Source: Hyphomonadaceae bacterium (GTDB taxonomy: Bacteria; Pseudomonadota; Alphaproteobacteria; Caulobacterales; Aquidulcibacteraceae). From it: a stretch of 64,000 nt of DNA. Within the stretch, counting starts at the first letter, position 1; every line of letters starts with the position of its first letter. Below are positions 23,379-31,438 of this stretch, one piece after another. The notes below the pieces were generated by a model. The model had not been told where the DNA came from and searched no databases. It worked only from the letters and a program-made list of their open reading frames with translations. The translations under genes were made by a program, and so were the position numbers. The stretch lies in assembly GCA_019753105.1 (NCBI GenBank), contig JAIELJ010000003.1:434001-498000 (forward strand), given 5' to 3'.

Positions 23379-26300
23379 ATGCGTATTTCGCGAATTCAAT
23401 TGGCAGGTCTGGCTGTAGTGCTTGCGGGCGCCGGGGCGGCGCAAGAAGCAGCGGCGGATGATCTGACCATCGACACCGCGCGGACAACGCCGGTCGCGAC
23501 CGCCGATCCGGCGAACGGAACGCCTGGCAACATCACGATTGGCACGAACGGGTCCGTCACCGTCACCGCTGGTCAAAACGCGGTGACCTTGAACACTGCA
23601 AACCGCAACGTCACGAACAACGGCCTCATCACCAGCAACAACGCCAATGATGTGCTGGCGATCTACGCGTTGGGCGGCTTCAGCGGAAGCATCACCAATG
23701 GCGGCCGCATTTCGCTGGTGGAGGAAAACTCCGTCACCGACTCCGACAGCGACGGCGATCTCGACGGCGTGCACGCGCTAGGCACGAACCGTCACGGTAT
23801 TTTTGTCGATGGCGCGTTCACCGGCAACATCACCAACACCGCCACCGGCGACATTACTGTCGAAGGCAACAATTCGAGCGGTATCACCGTCGACGGCACG
23901 CTCACGGGCAGCATCACGAACCAGGGCGATATCATCGTCGTCGGCAACGACAGCTACGGCATTCTGATCGAAGGCGGCGGCGTCAGCGGCGATGTGATCA
24001 GCAGCGGTTCGATTATCGCCCGTGGCGAAGATAGCTCCGCTGTCCGCGTCAATGCCGCGATCGGCGGCGAGCTAAGCCTGAACGGCACTTACGTCGTCGG
24101 CGGCTATCTAACCAACACTGCGCCACTTGCCGACCAAAGCGGTTACGAGCCGGGCGACACGCTCGTCAGCGGCGCGTTTGTGGATGTGCGCGCCAGCATC
24201 GGCGGCGGCGTCACCATCGAAGGCACCGGCGTCGAAGACGACACCGATGACGATGATGACGGCAATGTCGAGCCGGGCGATACCGATGACGACAACACCG
24301 CGCAGGTGCTGATGTATAGCTCCGCGCCGGCGGTTTTGCTTCGCGCTGACACAAGCAACGTCGTGCTTGGCGCCACCGCCAGTGGGCATGGCTTGTACAA
24401 TCGCGGCAACATCACCGTGGATTCCCTTTATGACGGCCGCAGCGCGACTGGCTTCCGCGTCGATGGTTCTGGCGGCAACACCGTCGATACCGCCGCTGGC
24501 GTCGCCAATGATGGCACGATGTCGGTCGCTTCGCATGAACAGAACGCCTACGGCATTTCAATCGGCGACGGCGGCATCGTTCCGGAAATTCTGAACCGCA
24601 ACCGTCTGCTCGTGGCGGCCACTTCTGAAGGCGCCCATACGGCGTACGGTATTTACCTCGAAGGCGGCACGACGGGCGCTGTCACAAACAGCGGCATCAT
24701 CGCCGCCGAGCAATTCGGCGAGCAGGGTGACGCGTACGCGATTGTCGATCTGTCGAACTCGCTGACCACGATCACGAACAGCGGCACGATCGCAGCGCAG
24801 CTCGTGCCTACTGACGATGATCTGACCGACGATGTCGTGCCGGTCACCACCGGCGACGCCGTGGCCATCGATGTGTCGGCTTCGACGATCGACGTGACCC
24901 TTCAGCAGGTCGCAGATTCGCCGTTCAATGATGACGACACGGTCGATAATGACGTCGAAGCCCGGCCTGATACGCTCATCATCGGCGATGTGCGCTTCGG
25001 CTCCGGTAACGACACCTTCAACCTGCTTGCGGGCCGCATCGAGGGCGATGTCTCTTTCGGCAACGGCAACGACACGCTCCTGATCGATAACGAAGCTGTT
25101 TTCCAAGGCAGGCTGAGCGATACGGACGGGGCGCTCTCGATCACCGTGAATGACGGCACGCTCGACATCCTGGGCGGCGATGGCGCCGGGCAAGTCAACA
25201 TCACCAGCGCCACGTTTGGCGCGGATTCGACGCTGCGTGTTCAGCTTGGCTCGACTGCGCCCACATCGACGCTGATCCAGGCCTCGGGCACTGTCACGTT
25301 TGACGTGGGCGCTACGCTCATTCCGGTCGTGCCGATCGGGCTGCCGGAAAGCGATGATATCGTGTTCTTGACGGCGGGCTCGCTGGTGGGCGGCGCCAAT
25401 GTCGTCAACCCGAATGTCACCGGCGATGGCGTGCCGTTCGTCTACAATCTGGCGATCGAGCTCACCAACCCGCTCGCCCTTGATGGCGCCGCCAATGGCC
25501 TTCAAGCATCTTACCAGCTGAAAACGGCCACTGAACTGGGGCTCACCACCAATCAGGGCATTGCCTTTGATCCGATCATCGACGCGCTGCGCCTCGATGC
25601 TGAGGCTTCGCTGGCGTTCACGTCGCTCGGCAGCCAGGCGGCGTTCAATGACGCGTATGAAGATCTGATGCCGAGCTACTCGTCGGCCGCTGCTGAGTTG
25701 GCGGCGACGGCGATCCAGCAAGCGCAAGGCGCGAGCGGCAACCGCTTGGCGGCGACGCGTCTGCAGGGCCTCGATGAGGTCTCGGTTTGGGCGCAGGAGA
25801 TCGGCTATTATGTCAGCCGCACGCCGCCAACGCTGAATGGTCAAGAGTTCACCGGCTATGGCTTCGGCATCGCTGTCGGCATCGATGGCCCGCTCGACAA
25901 TGGCGCGTTGTTCGGCCTCTCCGCTTCGATGATCACGTCGGAAGTCGAAGAAGAAGGCCGTCCCGACGGAGAGATATCTTCGACCTTCGGCCAAGTGAGC
26001 GCTTATCTCGGCACCGCTGTCGGCCCCATCGATCTCGACTTCGTCGGCGGGCTTGGCGCTGGCCAAATGAACTCGCAACGCGTCGTCGAAATCGGCGACG
26101 AGTTCAGCCGCGAAGCGAACGCCGAGTGGTGGGCGTATGAGGGCCACGGCCTGATGCGCGCATCCGTGCCGCTCTCGATGGGAGACATGTTCACCATCAC
26201 GCCGTCAGCGCAGCTGACCTACGTGTTCCTGTCTGAAGACGGCTACACGGAGGAAGGCGGCGGCGCCGCGATCGACTACGAGGTCGATTCAGTTACCTCG

Positions 26301-26618
26301 CAGCGTCTGTGGGGCGATGTCGGCGTTGAAATGGCGGCGCGCTTCCGCACGCGTGGTCAAACGGTCATCGCACCGCGCCTGTTCGTGGGCTATCGCGCCA
26401 ACATCATCGACGAAGAAGCAGAACGCACTTTCCGCTTCGTCTCGGGCGGCGCCGACTTCACGCTGACCGACGAAGGCTATGGCGACGGCGGCGCGTTGCT
26501 CGGGATCGGCGTCGATGCCACCAACGGCTACTCGACCTTCGCGATCGGCTACGAAGGCGAGTTCGGCGAGGAGATCGAGCGCCACAGCCTGAACGCGTCA
26601 ATCCGCTTCCGCTTCTAA
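23379..26618 (+). CDS. Autotransporter with beta-helical passenger
   Basis: A secreted 1079-residue type V autotransporter. The Sec signal is MRISRIQLAGLAVVLAGAGA. The passenger (about 30-790) is Asn/Gly/Thr-rich, with repeats like SGSITNGG, GNITNTATGDI and TGSITNQGDI typical of beta-helices. It carries an acidic block at about residues 286-307 (DDTDDDDDGNVEPGDTDDDN), which may bind calcium. The C-terminal beta-barrel (about 800-1079) starts near LDEVSVWAQE and ends with the canonical final Phe in SLNASIRFRF. ATG 23379 has GGAG six bases upstream. It sits right after a GGDEF-EAL gene, and a terminator follows. Adhesion is the likely role but no catalytic domain can be seen. Confidence 0.88.
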   Translation: MRISRIQLAGLAVVLAGAGAAQEAAADDLTIDTARTTPVATADPANGTPGNITIGTNGSVTVTAGQNAVTLNTANRNVTNNGLITSNNANDVLAIYALGGFSGSITNGGRISLVEENSVTDSDSDGDLDGVHALGTNRHGIFVDGAFTGNITNTATGDITVEGNNSSGITVDGTLTGSITNQGDIIVVGNDSYGILIEGGGVSGDVISSGSIIARGEDSSAVRVNAAIGGELSLNGTYVVGGYLTNTAPLADQSGYEPGDTLVSGAFVDVRASIGGGVTIEGTGVEDDTDDDDDGNVEPGDTDDDNTAQVLMYSSAPAVLLRADTSNVVLGATASGHGLYNRGNITVDSLYDGRSATGFRVDGSGGNTVDTAAGVANDGTMSVASHEQNAYGISIGDGGIVPEILNRNRLLVAATSEGAHTAYGIYLEGGTTGAVTNSGIIAAEQFGEQGDAYAIVDLSNSLTTITNSGTIAAQLVPTDDDLTDDVVPVTTGDAVAIDVSASTIDVTLQQVADSPFNDDDTVDNDVEARPDTLIIGDVRFGSGNDTFNLLAGRIEGDVSFGNGNDTLLIDNEAVFQGRLSDTDGALSITVNDGTLDILGGDGAGQVNITSATFGADSTLRVQLGSTAPTSTLIQASGTVTFDVGATLIPVVPIGLPESDDIVFLTAGSLVGGANVVNPNVTGDGVPFVYNLAIELTNPLALDGAANGLQASYQLKTATELGLTTNQGIAFDPIIDALRLDAEASLAFTSLGSQAAFNDAYEDLMPSYSSAAAELAATAIQQAQGASGNRLAATRLQGLDEVSVWAQEIGYYVSRTPPTLNGQEFTGYGFGIAVGIDGPLDNGALFGLSASMITSEVEEEGRPDGEISSTFGQVSAYLGTAVGPIDLDFVGGLGAGQMNSQRVVEIGDEFSREANAEWWAYEGHGLMRASVPLSMGDMFTITPSAQLTYVFLSEDGYTEEGGGAAIDYEVDSVTSQRLWGDVGVEMAARFRTRGQTVIAPRLFVGYRANIIDEEAERTFRFVSGGADFTLTDEGYGDGGALLGIGVDATNGYSTFAIGYEGEFGEEIERHSLNASIRFRF

Positions 26619-26644
26619 AACGCGGACAGGGAAGCAAGACAACA

Positions 26645-26678
26645 AAGGCCGGTGCGAAAGCGCCGGCCTTATTGTTTT
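26645..26678 (+). terminator. Rho-independent terminator of the autotransporter gene
   Basis: GC-rich stem AAGGCCGGTGC-GAAA-GCGCCGGCCTT (26645-26670, one mismatch), followed by ATTGTTTTGG. The tetraloop GAAA and the T-rich tail are typical. Confidence 0.88.
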
Positions 26679-26714
26679 GGATGTGCGCTCTGAGGCGTAA
26701 GCCATCCGTAGCTC

Positions 26715-26787
26715 GCGTAGGGAACGCTCAGTCCTCCTACGCCAAGGCTTCGGAGGACATCCTTCTCTCGCTATCGCGAGCGAAGGA

Positions 26788-26789
<2 letters not shown>
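26715..26789. repeat. Compound palindromic element abutting tRNA-Lys
   Basis: Several inverted repeats overlap here: GCGTAGG (26715) with CCTACGC (26736), and GTCCTCC (26731-26737) with GGAGGAC (26752-26758). A longer hairpin is CATCCTTC-T-CTCGC / GCGAG-C-GAAGGATG (26758-26789). The last arm includes bases of the tRNA 3' CCA. It may act as the tRNA terminator. Similar 'tcctacgcc' palindromes are widespread next to alphaproteobacterial tRNAs. Confidence 0.45.
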
Positions 26790-26863
<74 letters not shown>

Positions 26864-26944
26864 GAGACTCAAAGCGAGGCTCGGAGATAAGGGGAATGAG
26901 CGGCCCCGTCTAGTGCGTGGGCGTCGCGGATAGCGGAGGGCTTT

Positions 26945-27640
26945 ATGGGCGGATTTGCATGGGCGCTGGTTGCTTTCGTGGCGATCCATGTCGGCGTCTC
27001 GGCCACCGGCCTGCGCAAGCGGCTGGTCGGCGCGATCGGCGAATGGCCCTATCGGGCCTTGTTTTCGCTGGTGTCGCTCGGGCTGCTGGTCTGGCTGATC
27101 CACGGCTACGGCGCGATGCGCGCCGATCCCTTCGATCCGCTCAATGAGGCGCTCTGGCTGCCGCCGTCCTGGTTGCGTTGGCCGGCGATCGTCTTGGGGC
27201 TTTTTGGCGTGGCCTTGGCCATTACCGGCCTTCTGACGCGTGGGCCCACGTCGATGGGCGCCGAGACAAGCGGATTGGCCAAGGCTGAGCCCGCTCACGG
27301 CGTGTTGCGCATCACCCGCCATCCGTTCCTCTGGGGCGTCGCTTTGTGGGGCGTCGCGCACTTGATGACGAACGGCGAGCGCTTCGCTGTCATGCTGTTT
27401 GGCGCAATGGCCGCGATGGTGATTTTCGGCGCGCGTTCGATCGACCGCAAAGGCGCCGCGCGCAATCCCGAAGCCTGGGCGCGCTTTGAAGACGCAACCT
27501 CAAACGCTCCGTTCGCGGCGATCGTGCAGGGGCGCAATCGGCTGGCGCTGGGCGAAATCGGCTGGCGCGGATTAGTCGGCGTCGCCGCGGCGTTCATGAT
27601 CGCGTGGTATCACGGCCAGATCGGGCCGGACGTGTTCTAA
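26945..27640 (+). CDS. NnrU-family membrane protein
   Basis: A 231-residue inner-membrane protein of the NnrU family. About six hydrophobic segments are visible (near residues 3-22, 35-55, 77-98, 122-140, 145-162 and 202-222). The family signature GVLRITRHPFLWGVALWG is near residues 118-135 and LLTRGPTSMGAE precedes it. The start has GGAGG six bases upstream. NnrU was first linked to nitric-oxide reductase expression, but most members occur without denitrification genes and none are seen here, so its role is best called unknown. Confidence 0.82.
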   Translation: MGGFAWALVAFVAIHVGVSATGLRKRLVGAIGEWPYRALFSLVSLGLLVWLIHGYGAMRADPFDPLNEALWLPPSWLRWPAIVLGLFGVALAITGLLTRGPTSMGAETSGLAKAEPAHGVLRITRHPFLWGVALWGVAHLMTNGERFAVMLFGAMAAMVIFGARSIDRKGAARNPEAWARFEDATSNAPFAAIVQGRNRLALGEIGWRGLVGVAAAFMIAWYHGQIGPDVF

Positions 27641-27674
27641 CGCAGTCTTAAGCCGGCCCGTGCGAGATGGGCTC

Positions 27675-27989
27675 ATGCTCGTGCTAGACCGCCAACATTT
27701 CGACCACATGACCGGCGCTGACCGTGCTTTGCAGACGGAAGTGCTCGATCTCTTCCGCATGCAAGTTGACGGCTGGAGCGCTGCGTTCGCCGGCGGCGCG
27801 GGCTGGCGCGATACGGTTCACACCATGAAGGGCTCGGCGCGCGGCATCGGTCTGTCAGCGCTCGCGGCGGCGTGCGAGGCGGCGGAGGCAGCGCCCGAGG
27901 GCGACACGCTCGCGGCGTTGGGGCGTGTCCGCGCTGCGCTCGATGAAGCGCTCGCCGCTATGGAACAATTCGCCGCCGAGGCGCGCTGA
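27675..27989 (+). CDS. Hpt-domain phosphotransfer protein
   Basis: A 104-residue histidine phosphotransfer protein consisting of one four-helix Hpt domain. The phospho-histidine is H49 in TVHTMKGSARGIGLSAL, with the invariant KG(S)A pattern; the C-terminal helices are Ala-rich. The start is probably ATG 27675, behind GAGATGGG; a GTG at 27660 would add five residues. It would relay phosphate between a hybrid kinase and a receiver. The hybrid kinase at 15155 and the receiver at 17431 are candidate partners, but they are not adjacent. The flanking genes are unrelated. Confidence 0.82.
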   Translation: MLVLDRQHFDHMTGADRALQTEVLDLFRMQVDGWSAAFAGGAGWRDTVHTMKGSARGIGLSALAAACEAAEAAPEGDTLAALGRVRAALDEALAAMEQFAAEAR

Positions 27990-28014
27990 AGGTTTTTGCG
28001 CTAATCTCGCACGC

Positions 28015-28416
28015 ATGAGTGCAGGCACGTTCACGCTCCGCTTCCCCGTTGCGGCCGCCGACATCGATGAACTCGGCCACGTCAACAACATCGTCTATCT
28101 GCGCTATGCGCAGGAGATCGCCATCGCACATTGGCGCTCGCGCGCGACGCCGGAGATGCTCGCGAACTATGTGTGGGTCGTGCTGCGGCATGAGGCCGAT
28201 TATCGCGCGGCGCTGACGCTAGGCGACGAAGCAGAGGTGCGCACGCGTGTCGATGACGCCGCGCGCGGCCATGCTTGGGTGCGCTATGTCGATATCTATA
28301 AGGTTGGCGCCGAAAGGCCAGCAGTGCAGATCAAGTCGAACTGGTGTCTGCTCGACGCCAACACGCGGCGCATCAAGCGCGTGCCGCCCGAGATCATCCA
28401 GCAATTCACTGACTAG
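28015..28416 (+). CDS. Acyl-CoA thioesterase, 4HBT hot-dog family
   Basis: A 133-residue hot-dog fold thioesterase. The active-site region DIDELGHVNNIVYLRYAQEI (D18) matches the 4-hydroxybenzoyl-CoA thioesterase/YbgC-like pattern, followed by the WVVLRHEADYRAAL strand and VDIYKVGAERPAVQIKSNWCL. The length is normal for the family. It would hydrolyse an acyl-CoA or aryl-CoA in the cytoplasm; the substrate cannot be told. The start ATG 28015 lies 26 bases after the Hpt gene, and the gene converges with the DUF4282 gene, overlapping by four bases. Confidence 0.85.
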   Translation: MSAGTFTLRFPVAAADIDELGHVNNIVYLRYAQEIAIAHWRSRATPEMLANYVWVVLRHEADYRAALTLGDEAEVRTRVDDAARGHAWVRYVDIYKVGAERPAVQIKSNWCLLDANTRRIKRVPPEIIQQFTD

Positions 28417-28754
28417 AACTCAGGATGATCAGGATCCGGCGCCGAAGCTTGGCCCGTGGCGATACGCAGTGAATCGCGCACTTCGCCGAGGCGCTCGTAA
28501 GCGCGGAAAGCAAGCATGAAGAGCTCGCAGAGAAATCGCCAATAGACGAGCGACACCGCCGCCACCACGGGCGCTGCAATCAGCCGCGTCGCGCCTTCGC
28601 CAATATTGCCGTTGCTCAGTGAGAAGATCGCCGTCATCAAAGCGCCGATCGCCATGACGATGATCGCGGCAATGCCAAAATAATAGACGAATTTCACCAG
28701 CACCGGGCCGAGTAGCCGGTCAAAGCCGATGAAGCGCTGAATGATCGATTGCAT
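28413..28754 (-). CDS. DUF4282-type membrane protein
   Basis: A 113-residue protein with two membrane segments: about residues 18-47 (VKFVYYFGIAAIIVMAIGAL) and 65-90. The family pattern for DUF4282 is clear, with a leading FIGFDRLLGPVLVKFVYY and a late WRFLCELFMLAFRAYERLGE. ATG 28754 was preferred because GAGG precedes it by about seven bases; a longer frame begins at 28781. The function is not known. It sits between two convergent or co-directional genes and ends four bases inside the thioesterase gene. Confidence 0.75.
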   Translation of the reverse strand: MQSIIQRFIGFDRLLGPVLVKFVYYFGIAAIIVMAIGALMTAIFSLSNGNIGEGATRLIAAPVVAAVSLVYWRFLCELFMLAFRAYERLGEVRDSLRIATGQASAPDPDHPEF

Positions 28755-28784
28755 GGTCCGCCTCGCGAATCGCGTTCGCAACCA

Positions 28785-29525
28785 TCAGAGCGCATAGCCC
28801 TCATCAACCACAAGCGTAACGCCGGTGATCGGATTTAGTCCTGTCAGCATCGGAATGATCAGGCTCTTGATGTCTTGAACGGGCCCGAAGCGCGCGAGCG
28901 GCGGCGCGAGGTTCGCGAGGATCTCAAATGCGGCGCGTTCGCTGCCGGTGTCGCGCACCATGTCCTGAAAGGACTGCATCGTTCCGGCAGCGCCGCCGAG
29001 TGTTATGGCGTTGACGCGGATGTGGTCTTCGGCGCCTTCCTTTGCCGCAGTGGCGATGACGCGCAACAGATCGCCTTTCAAGGTCACCGATGGCGCAACA
29101 ATCGTGACGGCGCCGCCTTGGCTGTTGAAGCGCATCAGCGGCATGATTGTGCGCAGCGCGCGTTGCGCGCTTTGCAGTGCGCCGCCATCGCGACTGAAAT
29201 CGATCAGATCGCTTGTGTCCGTCGATGCGGGCGGCGGGCACACATTGATGACGGCCCAGTCGAGGCGCCCGTATTGGTCCTTGATGAAGACACGGACCCG
29301 TTCCCACCATTGGGCGTCGTCGCCGCCGTCATGGCCCAGCAGAGACACCCGCTCCGGGGCGAGATCACCGAGCTTATCGGCAAGCGCATCGAGTGCTGCG
29401 GCTTCGCTGTCGATCAGGATTAAGCCGCCATCGGCGCCGTAGGCGAGGGGGTGGGCGATCGCAGCGCCGGCGCCATAGGTCGCGCCGCTCACCAGCGCCA
29501 CTGGATTGATCCGTTCGAATTCCAT
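28785..29525 (-). CDS. SDR-family protein lacking the catalytic tyrosine
   Basis: A 246-residue Rossmann-fold short-chain dehydrogenase-like protein. The nucleotide loop is VSGATYGAGAAIA (about 13-25) and the NNAG-like position reads INVCPP near residue 94. The catalytic Ser-equivalent region is IVAPSVTLKG. Where SDRs have YxxxK, the sequence is ATAAKEGAED: the lysine is kept but the tyrosine is alanine. The C-terminus PITGVTLVVDEGYAL is normal. It is therefore likely a non-catalytic or atypical member. The neighbour on one side is DUF4282 and on the other a divergent NUDIX gene. Confidence 0.75.
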   Translation of the reverse strand: MEFERINPVALVSGATYGAGAAIAHPLAYGADGGLILIDSEAAALDALADKLGDLAPERVSLLGHDGGDDAQWWERVRVFIKDQYGRLDWAVINVCPPPASTDTSDLIDFSRDGGALQSAQRALRTIMPLMRFNSQGGAVTIVAPSVTLKGDLLRVIATAAKEGAEDHIRVNAITLGGAAGTMQSFQDMVRDTGSERAAFEILANLAPPLARFGPVQDIKSLIIPMLTGLNPITGVTLVVDEGYAL

Positions 29526-29607
29526 GTCCCGCGCTTTACGCCACGGCGGCGCGAGTGGGTCAAATCCTGGCGTCGCCAGGGCGGCATGAGCGCGCTATAT
29601 CGCTTCT

Positions 29608-30069
29608 ATGACGCGTTTCGCCCTGCAGTTCGGCGCCACTCAACCTGGCCTCACTTATCTCGAGCGCGTGAGCGCCTACGGCGTGTGTCCGCGCGGCGAA
29701 GCCAACATCGCCATCGTCCAGATCGGCAAGAAAGCGCCTTATGAGTACGATCTGCCCGGCGGCGGCGTCGAAGCGGACGAGGACGAAGCGGCTGCGTTGA
29801 TGCGCGAGTTTCAGGAAGAAACCGGGCTCACGGTGTGGCCAACGCGCATTATCGGGCGGGCCGGCCAGTACTGGGTCAACAAAACCGAGCCGCGCAATTC
29901 GCTGGCGACATTCTACGAGGTCGAACTCTCAGCGAGCGACGGCCGTCCGACCGAGCCAGATCACGCGCTTGTCTGGATGCCGCCAAGCGAGGCCATCACG
30001 CGCGTACGCCATGAGGCGCACGGTTGGGCCATCATGCACTGGCTGCGGCTGCGACGCGGCGCAGGTTAG
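29608..30069 (+). CDS. NUDIX hydrolase
   Basis: A 153-residue NUDIX enzyme. The Nudix box spans about residues 52-74, GGVEADEDEAAALMREFQEE then TGL, matching GX5EX7REUXEEXGU in full. The beta strand before it (YEYDLPGGG) and the later WMPPSEAITRVRHEAHGWA complete the fold. It would cleave a nucleoside diphosphate linked to another group; the substrate is not evident. It ends four bases inside the convergent TIR-like gene. A promoter is expected between 29526 and 29607, divergent from the SDR gene. Confidence 0.88.
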   Translation: MTRFALQFGATQPGLTYLERVSAYGVCPRGEANIAIVQIGKKAPYEYDLPGGGVEADEDEAAALMREFQEETGLTVWPTRIIGRAGQYWVNKTEPRNSLATFYEVELSASDGRPTEPDHALVWMPPSEAITRVRHEAHGWAIMHWLRLRRGAG

Positions 30070-30845
30070 TTGGATGGTTGCTCTGCCGCAGGTGCGCGAT
30101 CGCGCAGCGGATTGAGCGCAGTGATCCGTTCGATGATCGTCGGATCGCGCAGTTCGTAATCGCGCAACACAGGCAGCGACGCGAGCTGCGCGCCACTTGC
30201 GGTTTCGCGCATCAACGGTGCGTCGGGGAAATTGCGCACAGGTATAAGCCGCGCATCGAGCACAGACGCAGGCTCGACGACGGACACCGGCCCGCCCAAG
30301 CCAGTGCTTGGATCCGCGGCGACGAGTTGCTCGATCGGCGCGTCTTCTTCGCGTTGCTGCACGCTTTGGTCATTGACGCGCAATACGACAGCGCCCGCCA
30401 TAGCGGCGGCACTCGCCATGCCAAGTGCGAGTGCTGCATATTTTGATGGCGGCTTCGGCGGATTGAGCGCGCGCTCGACGCCGTGCAAGCGCTCGTTGAG
30501 CAAGCGCCATGCCTGGTTGCGATTGCTGCGTTCACCGCGCCATTGCGTGAAGTCGATCGGCGACACCTTGCGGTCGAGCGGCGGCAAATCCTGGATCAAC
30601 GTGAGATCAATGACGCGGGCGGCATCGATGCCGTTGCCCCAATCGCGCATGTAGGTTTGGCTGCGCGCGTCCTTCGACCAGATCAAAATGACCGCGTCTT
30701 TAGACGCACGCGCTTCCTCGAGCTCCCACACCGATTGGCGCCCACTCGACAGCCGGACGCGATGCTCCTCGGCCTCAAGGAGGCGCGTAAGCGTCTCCGC
30801 GAGCTTGGCTGCGTCATGCGAGCAGATAATGCGAACGTCGATCAT
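30066..30845 (-). CDS. TIR-like domain protein with a membrane helix
   Basis: A 259-residue protein. The N-terminal domain (about 1-110) has the form of a bacterial TIR/SEFIR-like fold: IICSHDAAKLAETLTRLL, then HRVRLSSGRQSVWELEEARA, then AVILIWSKDARSQTYMRDWGN. One transmembrane helix follows (about 136-155), then a Pro/Glu-rich tail (about 160-259) of unknown fold. The TIR part faces the cytoplasm if the N-terminus is inside. Such domains can be NADases or protein adaptors; the glutamates in WELEE (E41, E43, E44) are possible catalytic residues but the match is weak. There is no known effector or CRISPR-like partner nearby. Confidence 0.55.
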   Translation of the reverse strand: MIDVRIICSHDAAKLAETLTRLLEAEEHRVRLSSGRQSVWELEEARASKDAVILIWSKDARSQTYMRDWGNGIDAARVIDLTLIQDLPPLDRKVSPIDFTQWRGERSNRNQAWRLLNERLHGVERALNPPKPPSKYAALALGMASAAAMAGAVVLRVNDQSVQQREEDAPIEQLVAADPSTGLGGPVSVVEPASVLDARLIPVRNFPDAPLMRETASGAQLASLPVLRDYELRDPTIIERITALNPLRDRAPAAEQPSN

Positions 30846-31107
30846 GGAGGCGGGGGGCCCTTCAGAGCCAATGACTTAGCATAGGGGAATCGCCTCGCCA
30901 GCGGGCGCCTCGGCACGCCGCTGTGCATAAGTGAAAGACGATTCGCCGGCATGGCGCCGGCGACCCGCTCGAGAACAAGATGTGAACTCGTTCGCATTTC
31001 GGATTACGAGCTTGCAATCTTCGTTGTAAGCGGCGGCGAAGGCGGTAAGCTCCGGTCCAAGCGGCGGCTCAGCCCGCCGCATGTCGAGGGAAGGGGAGAG
31101 CTCTCAC

Positions 31108-31404
31108 ATGGATCCAGTCATTATCGGCTATATCGTTCAAGCGATCGGCGGCGCCATCGGCGGCAACATTCTGGGCGCTGTGACGCGCGGCGGCGGCGGC
31201 CTTGCGGGTCGCACTCTGATCGGTGCGCTCGGGGGCGTTGGCCTTGGTTTCGCTGCCGGCCAAGTGGAGGCCGTGAGCAACATCACTGCGATGTGGTCGG
31301 GCCTTATCGAAGGCGACAACGGCGTGCATCTCGCCAACGCCATCACTGGCGCCGCCGGTGGCGGCATTTTGGGCTTGATCGGTGGTCTGCTGATCCGCCG
31401 TTAG
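31108..31404 (+). CDS. Small glycine-zipper membrane protein
   Basis: A 98-residue, very glycine-rich hydrophobic protein with three helices. Repeated GxxxG-like runs such as AIGGAIGGNILGAV, LIGALGGVGLGFAAGQ and AITGAAGGGILGLIGGLLIRR can be seen. ATG 31108 is preceded by GGGGAG at about nine bases. It resembles glycine-zipper or GlsB/YeaQ-type small membrane proteins in composition, but no family signature is definite. It probably sits in the inner membrane. The gene ends just before a strong palindrome that it shares with the convergent hydrolase-like gene. Confidence 0.6.
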   Translation: MDPVIIGYIVQAIGGAIGGNILGAVTRGGGGLAGRTLIGALGGVGLGFAAGQVEAVSNITAMWSGLIEGDNGVHLANAITGAAGGGILGLIGGLLIRR

Positions 31405-31415
31405 TTTCTTGGAAT

Positions 31416-31438
31416 GCGCGCGCTCTCAGAGCGCGCGC
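31416..31438. terminator. Bidirectional hairpin between convergent genes
   Basis: Perfect 10-bp palindrome GCGCGCGCTC (31416-31425) and GAGCGCGCGC (31429-31438) with loop TCA. The loop is the complement of the TGA stop of the minus-strand gene. It lies 12 bases after the stop of the plus-strand gene. The flanks lack a clear U-run, so it may be a terminator or only a 3'-end stabiliser. Confidence 0.55.

Noticed and set aside
24558-26147. Minus-strand 529-codon frame under the autotransporter
   Set aside because: Antisense shadow of a strongly supported gene with a signal peptide and a terminal beta-barrel; Arg/Ala/Asp-rich without domains.
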